Origin: Planctomycetaceae bacterium
GTDB lineage: Bacteria; Planctomycetota; Planctomycetia; Planctomycetales; Planctomycetaceae
DNA: 33,870 nt
Reading direction: 5' to 3'
NCBI GenBank assembly: GCA_020426505.1
Contig: JAGQPX010000004.1
Coordinates: 1 to 33,870 of the forward strand
Shown here: positions 25,401 to 31,835 of the stretch, piece by piece
Position numbering within the stretch: the stretch's first letter is position 1
Layout of the letters: every line of letters begins with the position of its first letter
The notes under the pieces: model-generated
Database searches by the model: none
The model's input: only the letters and a program-made list of their open reading frames with translations
What the model was told of the DNA's origin: nothing
Program-made: the position numbers and the translations under genes

Positions 25401-26340
25401 CGTCACGGCGACGAACATCAGCCAGATCGGGCAGGTGAACACCGTGGAACTCGAGGATGTGGGACTCATCCTGGACGTCACGCCCCGCATCAGCCCGGAG
25501 GGCATGGTCGTGATGAATGTGAACGCCATCAAATCGTCGCTCGGCTCAATCGCAGACGGCATCCCGGTCTCCTTCAGTGCGGACGGCACGGTCCTCCGCT
25601 CGCCTCGCGTGAACATCACCGCTGCCGAGACAACCGTGAGTGCGACCAGCGGGCAGACGATCGTCATCGGCGGACTCATCACCAAGGACAACACATCGAT
25701 CGAACGCAAGGTGCCATGGCTCGGCGACATCCCGATCGTGGGAGCCCTCTTCCGATACGATACTCACATGCACAACCGCAAGGAGTTGCTGATCATCCTC
25801 ACGCCGCACGTCATCCGCAACCGCGACGATGCGGAGTATCACAAGCAGTTGGAGATGGCCCGCATGTCGTGGTGCTCAGCCGACTTCTTCGACCTGTCGG
25901 CTTCGTCTGCACCTCCCATGATCCCCGGTTACACCGATGAAGAGGGTGTTCCGGTAATCTTCCCGGACCAGACCCCCGGCGTCGAATGGGACCTCGCGCC
26001 GACATACGACGATTCGAGCATGCACGTCCCGTTTGGTCATGACGGGGCACCCTCTTCGGTCCCGACTGCTCCTTCGACTTTGCCGCCGAACGGCGCCGAC
26101 GAGCCGTTCTTTGATCTCACGACACCGGTTCCCAACGGTGCGGAGCCGCTGCCACTCCCCGAAGATGGCTCCGACAATCGCGTCCAGCCGATGAGTTATC
26201 AGAGTGACCGAAGTCTCGACCGGGATGAGCAGGTACGTCAAACGTCTTCAGCCCCAACCGCCGAGGCATCACAGACCACCAGTTCCACGCGACGCTTCTG
26301 GCCCTTGAGTTCGAACAGCTCCCGATCATCGAAGAACTAA
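22402..26340 (+). CDS. gspD: T2SS outer-membrane secretin GspD with an extended stack of N-domains
   Basis: The 1312-residue protein has a signal peptide (LWLIAAGLFTLIAIGVSIPLRA, residues about 17-36), then a series of N1-like domains from about residue 38 to 835, and the pore-forming secretin domain from about 838 to 1140. In the latter, LIQVILAEVELDNAHELGVE, VEILSRPQIMTLDNQPA, VGERVPRV, VELEDVGLILDVTPRI, SGQTIVIGGLI, VPWLGDIPIVGALF and KELLIILTPHVI are the family signatures. I count about nine N-type units; ordinary GspD has N0 plus three N-domains and about 650-700 residues. The tail (1141-1312) is proline- and acid-rich. ATG 22402 is listed; ATG 22423 would give a more standard signal peptide, and neither has a strong ribosome binding site. 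The next gene starts five bases after the stop. Confidence 0.95.
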   Translation: MKDVRVRMDLLLRSKRLWLIAAGLFTLIAIGVSIPLRAAEFDVYSLQHASPQEARRLLRVLARDRADELHVVVDAETGELMIRGPQDLRDTARQFLSEFDRPETTAANPQADTAVLKEVVKSYSITADRSQAIVEHLQRSFDGRAKIATDSSGTKLIVVAQPSVHELIASQLNRQSAGTNTSSTPSRLRALEESLALPGDSPVQQASETRESDFRTNFTPTDLRRIATYQFQHRDAAEVRRIVERLLAGRLTPEGPSQLVFTSAAHQPATLTFSVEQNLCGIFAPEPLLTQFQQLLSSLDQPQPAPGEKLRMIPIRNVEPDKLQQAINAWRLRDRTRPTQDEDTQGAVWQLDSVVQQTAFQQGTAAGQGGFEVVPADPLDPNALRRPTSEVEIQSLPDLDVIILRGRDSDIEELTRIINEIERLSAETTPEIEVYYLQHVRGEALNKLVAQVLQDLTGNMQGRISITPLVKPNALLVIGWGEAVQAVRELISKLDRPVDPETEVKVFALRNAPAQQVVTTIQQFYSGRAGLAPLIEITADPRTNSVIVNASPRDLQEVDLLIQRLDAGESQAVNVVRTIRLQNSLATDIAQTMQAAVLAAQGQGNAPSAVLEMLLVDPHGERVVKSGLLNNLRITPDPRTNSLIVTGPRESMDLIETLIQQLDQNPAATAQIKVFEIVNSDATEMVLMLRTLFPAQIATSNVPQLPTAEGEGSLVPVRFSVDVRTNSIIATGSSSDLQIIEALLSRLDSEEAQQRINRVYRLRNSPAQFVAAAVNDFLRNERIVQTAAPGRQNPFQQIETEVVVVAEEITNSLIISASPRYFDEIFALVQELDEQPPQVLIQVILAEVELDNAHELGVELGLQDSVLFDRSLLGDLVTTTMTNSLSTPAGVVTTTNDVIQAASNTPGYNFNNFPLGNSGSDQSLANSGTVGGQSLSHFSLGRTNTELGYGGLVLSASSENVSVLIRALEQTRNVEILSRPQIMTLDNQPAFIQVGERVPRVTATNISQIGQVNTVELEDVGLILDVTPRISPEGMVVMNVNAIKSSLGSIADGIPVSFSADGTVLRSPRVNITAAETTVSATSGQTIVIGGLITKDNTSIERKVPWLGDIPIVGALFRYDTHMHNRKELLIILTPHVIRNRDDAEYHKQLEMARMSWCSADFFDLSASSAPPMIPGYTDEEGVPVIFPDQTPGVEWDLAPTYDDSSMHVPFGHDGAPSSVPTAPSTLPPNGADEPFFDLTTPVPNGAEPLPLPEDGSDNRVQPMSYQSDRSLDRDEQVRQTSSAPTAEASQTTSSTRRFWPLSSNSSRSSKN

Positions 26341-26345
26341 CACGG

Positions 26346-27482
26346 ATGTTTCTGTCGTCTGCACAACCTGAAGCTCGATCAACGCGAAGGCACACTGCCG
26401 GACCGTTCAGTCGCCTGTGTCCGGTGATGGTCGCTCTCATGCTCTGTGCCGGGTGTGCGCAAATGCCGCTGAAGACACCCAAGATTACCTTCGAGGAAAA
26501 CGATGAGCCGAAGACCCCCACACGCATGATCCCGGTCTGGACCGACACGACACTCACCCGAGCGGGCACGCCGGGCGTCCGAGGCTTCGGTGGTCGACTG
26601 CTGTTCTATCAACAGGGTGAAGGGGAGTCGATCCGCGTTGACGGCTCAGTCGTTGTGTATGCCTGGGATGACACAGATGATAGCGCCCTCGACCGCGTGC
26701 CGGACCGCAAGTACGTCATCACCGCTGAAGAGCTCAAGCGACACTTCAGCGACTCTGGGTCCGGGCCCTCCTACAGCATCTGGGTTCCGTGGGACGAGAT
26801 CGGTGGCGAGCATCGCAGAATCACACTCGTCACAAGATTCATCGGATCAAACGGAGCCGAACTGACCTCGCCTCCTTCTCCGACCATTCTGCCGGGTCAC
26901 AACGACGAAGCGCGTCTGCAGGAAGCCCGCCTGCTCGCAGCGAAGCAGCGACGTGATCGCAACAAACACACGACGGAAGTCCCGTCCCATGCGAACGAGT
27001 CCTCCATCCAGCAGACGAGTTGGCAGACCGAATCGTCACTGGATGGCGAAACGTTCGATCGCACGTTGGACCGCATGGGAACCACGACCATCAACATGTC
27101 GCAGGGATTCGTCGATCGACACCTCGCCGGTGCACCTCCCCAAGCGGAAGGCAACCCCTCGCTCAATCAGCCAGTGCAACACACCACAATCAATCGGGCG
27201 ATGTACTCCACTGAGGACGAACTCGCTGTGAACGGTGTCACTCCGGTGTCGACCGCGACGGCTGCTCAACCGACAACTGATTCCGCACCTGATCAATCCC
27301 CGGCTCAAACGACGTCAGCAACTCCGCCAGCTCTCGGTCACGCGTCGAGGCAACCGCACCAGCCAACGTGGCGGTCCGGTTCTCGACGGACACCCGGATG
27401 GGGACAGGGCTACCGTTCCCCAACGTTTTCGCAAGCTGAGCCTCAATCCGCTGCGCCGGATCGGACAACAGGGGCGAACTGA
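26346..27482 (+). CDS. secretin-linked lipoprotein of unknown function
   Basis: I do not recognise a named family. The 378-residue product has a basic N-terminus, a hydrophobic core (VMVALMLCAG, to 36) and a lipobox-like LCAGC with C37 as the lipidated residue, so it should be an outer-membrane lipoprotein. Residues about 48-180 look folded (GFGGRLLFYQQGEGESIRVD, VVVYAWDDTDD, YSIWVPWDEIGG); the rest is low-complexity and rich in Gln, Thr, Pro and Ser. The start is five bases after the gspD stop, so the gene is in the same operon, and a pilotin-like or stabilising role for the secretin is plausible but unproved. Its last 81 codons lie antisense to the BON domain of the next gene. Confidence 0.75.
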   Translation: MFLSSAQPEARSTRRHTAGPFSRLCPVMVALMLCAGCAQMPLKTPKITFEENDEPKTPTRMIPVWTDTTLTRAGTPGVRGFGGRLLFYQQGEGESIRVDGSVVVYAWDDTDDSALDRVPDRKYVITAEELKRHFSDSGSGPSYSIWVPWDEIGGEHRRITLVTRFIGSNGAELTSPPSPTILPGHNDEARLQEARLLAAKQRRDRNKHTTEVPSHANESSIQQTSWQTESSLDGETFDRTLDRMGTTTINMSQGFVDRHLAGAPPQAEGNPSLNQPVQHTTINRAMYSTEDELAVNGVTPVSTATAAQPTTDSAPDQSPAQTTSATPPALGHASRQPHQPTWRSGSRRTPGWGQGYRSPTFSQAEPQSAAPDRTTGAN

Positions 27483-27948
27483 CCTTCGTCCGAGGTGGAC
27501 CCGTCAAGTGCGGCGCGAGTTGAGCGCGCGCGCCAGGCACCGGCGGTCGCAGGCGATCCACCGGTGGCACAACAGAGAATGCAATCGTGAGTCGCGGTGC
27601 GTAGATGCCGCCCGCCGTCTGAGCTGCCAGCGGCTGATTCACGTTCAGTACGGGGTCCGCTGTGAGACTCTCGGTCGCGGCGACGACGGGAGGTGCGACT
27701 TCCGCTTGTTCCACGCCGACAAAGCCCTGCGTATCTGTCGGATCGGCTCCCACAAACGCCCCCGGGCCACGTCGCTCCTGAATGCCCAGGTCTGCACCGA
27801 ACAACGTTGAGGTTCCCGTCGAACTGCGACGAGAAAAGTCTCGAAGCCGCTGTTGGCCGAGCAACTGAGCCTGTAACGCATCAGTTGAAGGGATGCACAC
27901 GATCGTGATGAACAGGAGACTTCGAAAGATCACAGTTTCGCCTTTCAT
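27238..27948 (-). CDS. secreted BON-domain protein
   Basis: The product has a signal peptide (FRSLLFITIVCIPSTDALQA) and, at its C-terminus (about 163-228), a BON domain: DPAQRIEAQLAKTLGN, VPIRVSVENRTATLAGAV, then RDRELAELLTSFEPGIDQV and RNQLSVEQP. BON domains bind membranes or other periplasmic partners. The middle region has the repeated phrase FVGAD/GFVGVE near 65-79. ATG 27948 is listed (236 aa); a GTG at 27931-27933 with AAAGG seven bases before it would give a shorter, more typical signal peptide and may be the true start. The gene is convergent with the secretin-linked lipoprotein gene and shares 245 bases with it. A structural link to the envelope machinery is possible but not shown. 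Confidence 0.75.
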   Translation of the reverse strand: MKGETVIFRSLLFITIVCIPSTDALQAQLLGQQRLRDFSRRSSTGTSTLFGADLGIQERRGPGAFVGADPTDTQGFVGVEQAEVAPPVVAATESLTADPVLNVNQPLAAQTAGGIYAPRLTIAFSVVPPVDRLRPPVPGARAQLAPHLTGPPRTKVSSPLLSDPAQRIEAQLAKTLGNGSPVPIRVSVENRTATLAGAVASTRDRELAELLTSFEPGIDQVRNQLSVEQPSRSTPE

Positions 27949-28052
27949 CGACACGGACAGATCACTCAATGATACCCGATCGCGTAGCACTCGTATCGAC
28001 TGACCGAACGTAACCACGTGATCCATCCACAGAGTTGACCATCACTGCAGGT

Positions 28053-28676
28053 TCATCCGGTTGCATGGCTCAGGACGGCGACGAGTTGTGGGATGAGGCG
28101 CTCGAATGCTCGGGCACGATGACTGAGTTGCTGCTTCACCAGCGGACTCAACTCGCCGAAGGTGCGGTGATACTCGGGGATCTCGAAGTACGGATCGTAT
28201 CCGAACCCATTGCTGCCGCGCGGCTCCGTCGTGATGCGACCGCGACACGTTGCCTCGACACTCAATCGCACGTTGCCTTCTGGATCGGAGACTGCGACGT
28301 GACAGACGTAACCTGCCCCGCGCTCGTCCATAGGCACGCCTTCCAATTCGCGCATCAACTTCTCGTTGTTCGACTCGTCCGTTGCATTCTCTCCACTGTA
28401 CCGAGCCGAGTACACACCCGGTGCTCCCTTGAGCGCATCGACTCGCAACCCACTGTCTTCTCCGATGGCCCACATACCGAGGTGCAGCGCGGTCTGCGTC
28501 GCCTTCTTGGCCGCATTGGCAGCGAACGTCTCGCCATCCTCGATCACCTCCGGCACGCCATCAAACTCAGCGACACTCTTGAGATCGATGTGATACGGAG
28601 CCAACAGGTCACGAATCTCGCCGCTCTTTTTGACATTCCGGCTGGCGAGAACGACGGTGGGAAAGTTGTTCGGCAT
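28053..28676 (-). CDS. rdgB: XTP/dITP diphosphatase (non-canonical purine NTP pyrophosphatase)
   Basis: RdgB/HAM1 enzymes hydrolyse dITP, ITP and XTP to the monophosphate, keeping deaminated purines out of DNA and RNA. The 207-residue product has every family motif: VVLASRNVKKSGEI at 8-21 (the LATGNxxK motif, somewhat changed), IEDGETFAANAAKKA at 45-59, GEDSGLRVDAL at 72-82 with the catalytic Asp74, GVYSARYSG at 87-95, SNGFGYDPYF at 155-164 and LSHRARA at 184-190. ATG 28676 is chosen because it leads directly into the first motif; a longer frame with a TTG start at 28718 has no ribosome binding site and would run into a hairpin. Confidence 0.95.
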   Translation of the reverse strand: MPNNFPTVVLASRNVKKSGEIRDLLAPYHIDLKSVAEFDGVPEVIEDGETFAANAAKKATQTALHLGMWAIGEDSGLRVDALKGAPGVYSARYSGENATDESNNEKLMRELEGVPMDERGAGYVCHVAVSDPEGNVRLSVEATCRGRITTEPRGSNGFGYDPYFEIPEYHRTFGELSPLVKQQLSHRARAFERLIPQLVAVLSHATG

Positions 28677-28700
28677 TCGATGATTCTCTGAATTCTCGAC

Positions 28701-28745
28701 GATTTCGTTTAGCCGCAAACTTGAAATGTGCGGCTAGACGAAATC
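28701..28745. repeat. long near-perfect hairpin between yciH and rdgB
   Basis: GATTTCGT-T-TAGCCGCA (28701-28717) pairs with TGCGGCTA-G-ACGAAATC (28729-28745), giving 16 Watson-Crick pairs and one G-U pair around an 11-base loop. It begins inside the yciH stop codon (minus strand) and fills the gap to rdgB. No T-tract follows on either strand, so it may be a mobile palindrome or an RNA-stabilising structure rather than an intrinsic terminator. Confidence 0.7.
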
Positions 28746-29082
28746 ACTTGATACAATAACCAATCTCACACAGAACATCTCGCACCCGATCGGCTTGATC
28801 ACCCTGAATCTCGATCTCGTCTTCCTTAAGGGTCCCGCCCGCTCCGCATTGGGACTTGAGCTGCGTCAGCAGGGCTGGCAGGTCCGACTCGTCCGGGGAG
28901 AGGCCACGCACGACGGTCACCTGTTTGCCCTTCTTTCGTTTCTCGACCGCGATGCGAGCCGTCTGCTTCTCCGGTGCCAGCCACACCTTCTCCGGCGGCG
29001 GACAGATGCACTCCTCCTCCAACTCTCCACACACCTCGCAATGCGGTGGTCGATCGAACTCTGTGCCTTCGAAAAGCCTCAT
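28744..29082 (-). CDS. yciH: SUI1/eIF1-like protein YciH
   Basis: The 112-residue product matches the bacterial relatives of eIF1: [15 protein letters not shown] at about 51-65, [18 protein letters not shown] at 68-85, [20 protein letters not shown] at 90-109. Such proteins bind the 30S subunit and influence start-codon choice; in bacteria they are not essential and their exact role is debated. An N-terminal extension carries C15-x2-C18 and C25-x-C27 (EVCG, CICPPP), which could bind a metal ion. ATG 29082 is preceded by GAGG four bases away. The gene is followed directly by the hairpin at 28701-28745. Confidence 0.9.
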   Translation of the reverse strand: MRLFEGTEFDRPPHCEVCGELEEECICPPPEKVWLAPEKQTARIAVEKRKKGKQVTVVRGLSPDESDLPALLTQLKSQCGAGGTLKEDEIEIQGDQADRVRDVLCEIGYCIK

Positions 29083-29116
29083 CGCGCCTCATCAATCTCG
29101 TAGCGTTCAATCCCTC

Positions 29117-29245
29117 GTTCCCAAACTCCGGTTTGGGAACGCACTGCCGGAAACTCTGTTTCTCGTCAGGAAGAGTGTATCGGACCCGCGAGTGATGCGA
29201 AGCAGAGCTTCGCGGGCTTGTGTTCCCAAACTGGAGTTTGGGAAC
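29117..29245. repeat. pair of palindromic repeats in opposite orientation (REP/MITE-like)
   Basis: Two 24-base near-palindromes, each GTTCCCAAAC-N4-GTTTGGGAAC, lie at 29117-29140 and 29222-29245. Their centres are different (TCCG, TGGA), and the second is the reverse complement of the first except for one base. Each has a second, inner palindrome: a GAAACTCTGTTTC element (29150-29162) near the first, and GCGAAGC-AGA-GCTTCGC (29199-29215) near the second. Together they form one head-to-head unit of about 130 bases between yciH and the hydrolase gene, both on the minus strand. I remember close relatives of this element as abundant in planctomycete genomes. Confidence 0.75.
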
Positions 29246-29265
29246 AAGAGCGGGACGGCTACTCG

Positions 29266-30066
29266 TCACAGTGATGCCAAAAACTCCTCGATTGCTGCGT
29301 TGACGGCTGCTGGTTCTTCGACGGATGAGGTGTGGCCGGCGCCGGGGATGATCTTGAGTTGAGAACCGGCGATACGGTCTCGCATGCGTTCGGATTTGGC
29401 GGGGACCGTGGCGACGTCCTGATCGCCGACGATGATCAGCGTGGGCGTCGTGATCTTGTCCAACTCGTCGTAGACCCCCTGACGGTCGATGACGCCGTTC
29501 GTCGCGCGGCTGATGCCCACCCTGTGATTTGAGATGGCACGCTGTCGCCACAATGCCCGTTCGTCAGCCCGGTCCGGATCGGTGAGAAACTTCTGTCCGA
29601 ACATGATCTGCTCAACCTTGCCAGCGACCAGCCCCATGCCGAGCCAGCGGGAGATGAAGTTCAGCAGACGGTACTTGCCGATGTTCTCCTGCGGCTCCGG
29701 GTCGGCTGTTGTCTCGACGAGGATGAGCGACCGCAACAACTCCGGACGCCGAAGGGCTAACCGCATGCCGACGAAGCCTCCCATCGACAGGCCCAGGAAG
29801 TGACACGGCGACGCGCCCAACGCCTCAATGAGGGCAGCCGCATCCTCGCTGAGCGTGTCCATGTCGTACCCATCCCTGGTGACCTCGCTTTGCCCCTGAC
29901 CGCGATGATCGTAAGTGATGCAGCGATAGCGATCCTTGAGAGCGTCGACCTGCTTCTCGAACATCAATCCGCTCCAGAGCAGACCGTGCGAGAACACGAT
30001 CGTTTCCTCGCCACCGCCATGCTCCTCGTAATACAGTTCCGCACCGTTGACGTTCAACTTGGGCAT
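29266..30066 (-). CDS. alpha/beta-hydrolase
   Basis: This 266-residue cytoplasmic protein has the full alpha/beta-hydrolase pattern: VFSHGLLWSG at 24-33 (oxyanion HG motif), YDHRGQGQS at 52-60, nucleophile S94 in GLSMGG, acid in VGDQD at 213-217 and H245 in GAGHTSSVEEP. Family members include 3-oxoadipate enol-lactonases, haloperoxidase-like enzymes and esterases; the substrate cannot be deduced, and no pathway gene is next to it. ATG 30066 is preferred over a GTG at 30081 because GGAG lies five bases upstream. It is divergently placed to the NHL-repeat gene, with 148 bases between the two starts. Confidence 0.9.
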   Translation of the reverse strand: MPKLNVNGAELYYEEHGGGEETIVFSHGLLWSGLMFEKQVDALKDRYRCITYDHRGQGQSEVTRDGYDMDTLSEDAAALIEALGASPCHFLGLSMGGFVGMRLALRRPELLRSLILVETTADPEPQENIGKYRLLNFISRWLGMGLVAGKVEQIMFGQKFLTDPDRADERALWRQRAISNHRVGISRATNGVIDRQGVYDELDKITTPTLIIVGDQDVATVPAKSERMRDRIAGSQLKIIPGAGHTSSVEEPAAVNAAIEEFLASL

Positions 30067-30214
30067 GTCATCTCCAATCACTGCGAATCGAGGCTTGAAG
30101 ATGCCATAATCATCGTGACGAGTCCAGCCCCTCGGACTTCGCGTGCGACTTGAACCAACTTTCAGTCTTCTTCATGATGCGGAATTGAACTGCCTTCTTC
30201 ACTGGAGTGACCTG

Positions 30215-31261
30215 ATGCGAGTGCTGTTGTTCGCCAGTTGTCTGAGCTTGATCCCCCTGACCACCATGCACGGCCAGGAAGTACGAGTCAAAGCCCTCGT
30301 CGGCAACCGTTTTCCCTCGGAAGGCGGGCCGGCCAATCCTCCTGCGAGTCCGTTGACCAGTCCGTTCGGTGTCGACTTCGACTCGCACGGCAACATGATC
30401 ATCGTCGAACTCGAAGGGGGACGCGTCCATCGTCTCGACACCGATGGCGAGTTGCACAAGATCGCCGGTGATGGAAGTCGCACGTATACGGGAGATGGAG
30501 GAGCGGCTGCGTCAGCCACGTTTAACGCCATGCATAACGTGGCGATCGCGAAGTCGGACGACATCTACATTGCAGACAGCTGGAACAACTGCATCCGCAA
30601 GATCGACGCGAAGACCGGCATCATCACCACGTTTGCAGGCACCGGCGAGTCGGGCTTCAGCGGCGACGGAGGACCTGCAAGCGAAGCGACGTTCACTTAC
30701 GTCATGTGCATCACGTTCAGTCCGGACCAACGTTCCCTCGATATCGCAGACATCAACAATCACCGCGTGCGTCGCATCGACATGGCGACAAACACTGTGA
30801 CCACAATCGCAGGCAACGGCGAAAAGGGCGTGCCGACCGATGGTGCTCTCGCAAACGAAAGCCCGCTTGTCGATCCACGTGCTGTCACGTCCGACGAAGC
30901 AGGCAACGTCTACATCCTCGAACGAGGCGGACATGCGCTGCGAGTCGTCTCGCCTGACGGTCGCATTCGCACCATTGCAGGGACTGGCATGCAGGGACAT
31001 CGTGATGGGCCGGCCATGCAGGCCATGTTCGGTGCTCCCAAACACCTCTGCCGCGGCGAAGAGGGTGTGATCTACATCGCAGATGACCAGAACCACGCCA
31101 TCCGCAAGTACGATCCGAACTCACAAACCGTGACCACGATCCTCGGCCAGAGCCACGGCGACCCCGACATCCGCCTCAAGAATCCCCATGGCGTCACATA
31201 TGCTAATGACCGCCTGTACGTCGTCGACATGGGCCACGACCGCATCCTGACCGTCGAATGA
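30215..31261 (+). CDS. secreted NHL-repeat beta-propeller protein
   Basis: The 348-residue product begins with a signal peptide (MRVLLFASCLSLIPL, cleavage probably near MHGQ) and then has five or six NHL-type blades: repeats of the form GVDFDSHGNMIIVELEGGRV, DDIYIADSWNNCIRKID, YIADDQNHAIRKYD, with TIAGTG/TFAGTGESGFSGDGGPA linkers. The linker type GDGGPAxxA is common in exported planctomycete and acidobacterial NHL proteins. These propellers bind proteins or ligands; no catalytic domain is attached. ATG 30215 is chosen for the ribosome site GGAG at 30204-30207 and for the signal peptide; the open frame upstream adds no hydrophobic leader. Confidence 0.88.
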   Translation: MRVLLFASCLSLIPLTTMHGQEVRVKALVGNRFPSEGGPANPPASPLTSPFGVDFDSHGNMIIVELEGGRVHRLDTDGELHKIAGDGSRTYTGDGGAAASATFNAMHNVAIAKSDDIYIADSWNNCIRKIDAKTGIITTFAGTGESGFSGDGGPASEATFTYVMCITFSPDQRSLDIADINNHRVRRIDMATNTVTTIAGNGEKGVPTDGALANESPLVDPRAVTSDEAGNVYILERGGHALRVVSPDGRIRTIAGTGMQGHRDGPAMQAMFGAPKHLCRGEEGVIYIADDQNHAIRKYDPNSQTVTTILGQSHGDPDIRLKNPHGVTYANDRLYVVDMGHDRILTVE

Positions 31262-31279
31262 CCTGCATTGCTGAGGGGG

Positions 31280-31726
31280 TCACGACGTCTCTTCGCCAGC
31301 AACGGCAGTTGTCTTGCGTGAGGGATAGAGACAGGCGATCAGAAACAACACGGCTGCCACGCCGGCGATCCACAGTGACCACAACGAACGCGTGGCCCGC
31401 AATCGTGCAGAGCGAGGCTGCCCCGTCAGGTAGTCCACAATCACAGGCGGACTGAGGTCGACATCACGCTCAGTCATGACCAACATCTGCTGTGCCTCCT
31501 GCGGCTGGTGTTGTTGATCGTCGAACTCAAAAACGACCAGTCTGGCCGGCAGTCGCGCGTTGTGACGATCGAGAATCTCCGTCTCCTCCGTCGAAATGAC
31601 CGTCGCTGTCGATGTCTCTCCCCAACACAACAACTCAACCTCAGGCCACCCGATCATTCCGTGGAAGAAGGCGTAACCACCGGTCACGAGCAGTGCGATC
31701 TGGCGGAGTGTCAGTTTCGGAAACAT
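31280..31726 (-). CDS. two-helix membrane protein (DUF3592-like)
   Basis: The 148-residue protein has a hydrophobic helix near 8-27 (IALLVTGGYAFFHGMIG), an extracytoplasmic part with GETSTATVISTEETE and LVVFEFDDQQ, then VDLSPPVIVDYLTGQPRSARL, and a second helix near 114-134. This spacing, with xxATVIxxE after the first helix and VxYLxxxPxxAR before the second, resembles the DUF3592 family, whose function is unknown. The gene stands alone, converging on the NHL-repeat gene with 18 bases between their ends, and no clear ribosome binding site precedes the ATG. Confidence 0.65.
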   Translation of the reverse strand: MFPKLTLRQIALLVTGGYAFFHGMIGWPEVELLCWGETSTATVISTEETEILDRHNARLPARLVVFEFDDQQHQPQEAQQMLVMTERDVDLSPPVIVDYLTGQPRSARLRATRSLWSLWIAGVAAVLFLIACLYPSRKTTAVAGEETS

Positions 31727-31835
31727 TGAGCGTTCAGGGCGATGAGTTCATGGGACGCGACTCATCCTTTACGATGACGGACACAACATCGACTGACAAG
31801 CGGTACATTTCCACTCGCTCCAGAAAGCTCACCAG

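Noticed and set aside
11558..26340. Type IV pilus locus rather than T2SS
   Set aside because: There is no PilT or PilC/PilA-type pilin set, while GspG with its calcium-loop motif and a GspK with helix-hairpin-helix-like motif are present. The PilM-O-like platform is kept as an oddity.
28035..28691. Plus-strand frame of 218 codons opposite rdgB
   Set aside because: All RdgB motifs are intact on the minus strand; the plus frame has no recognisable domain.
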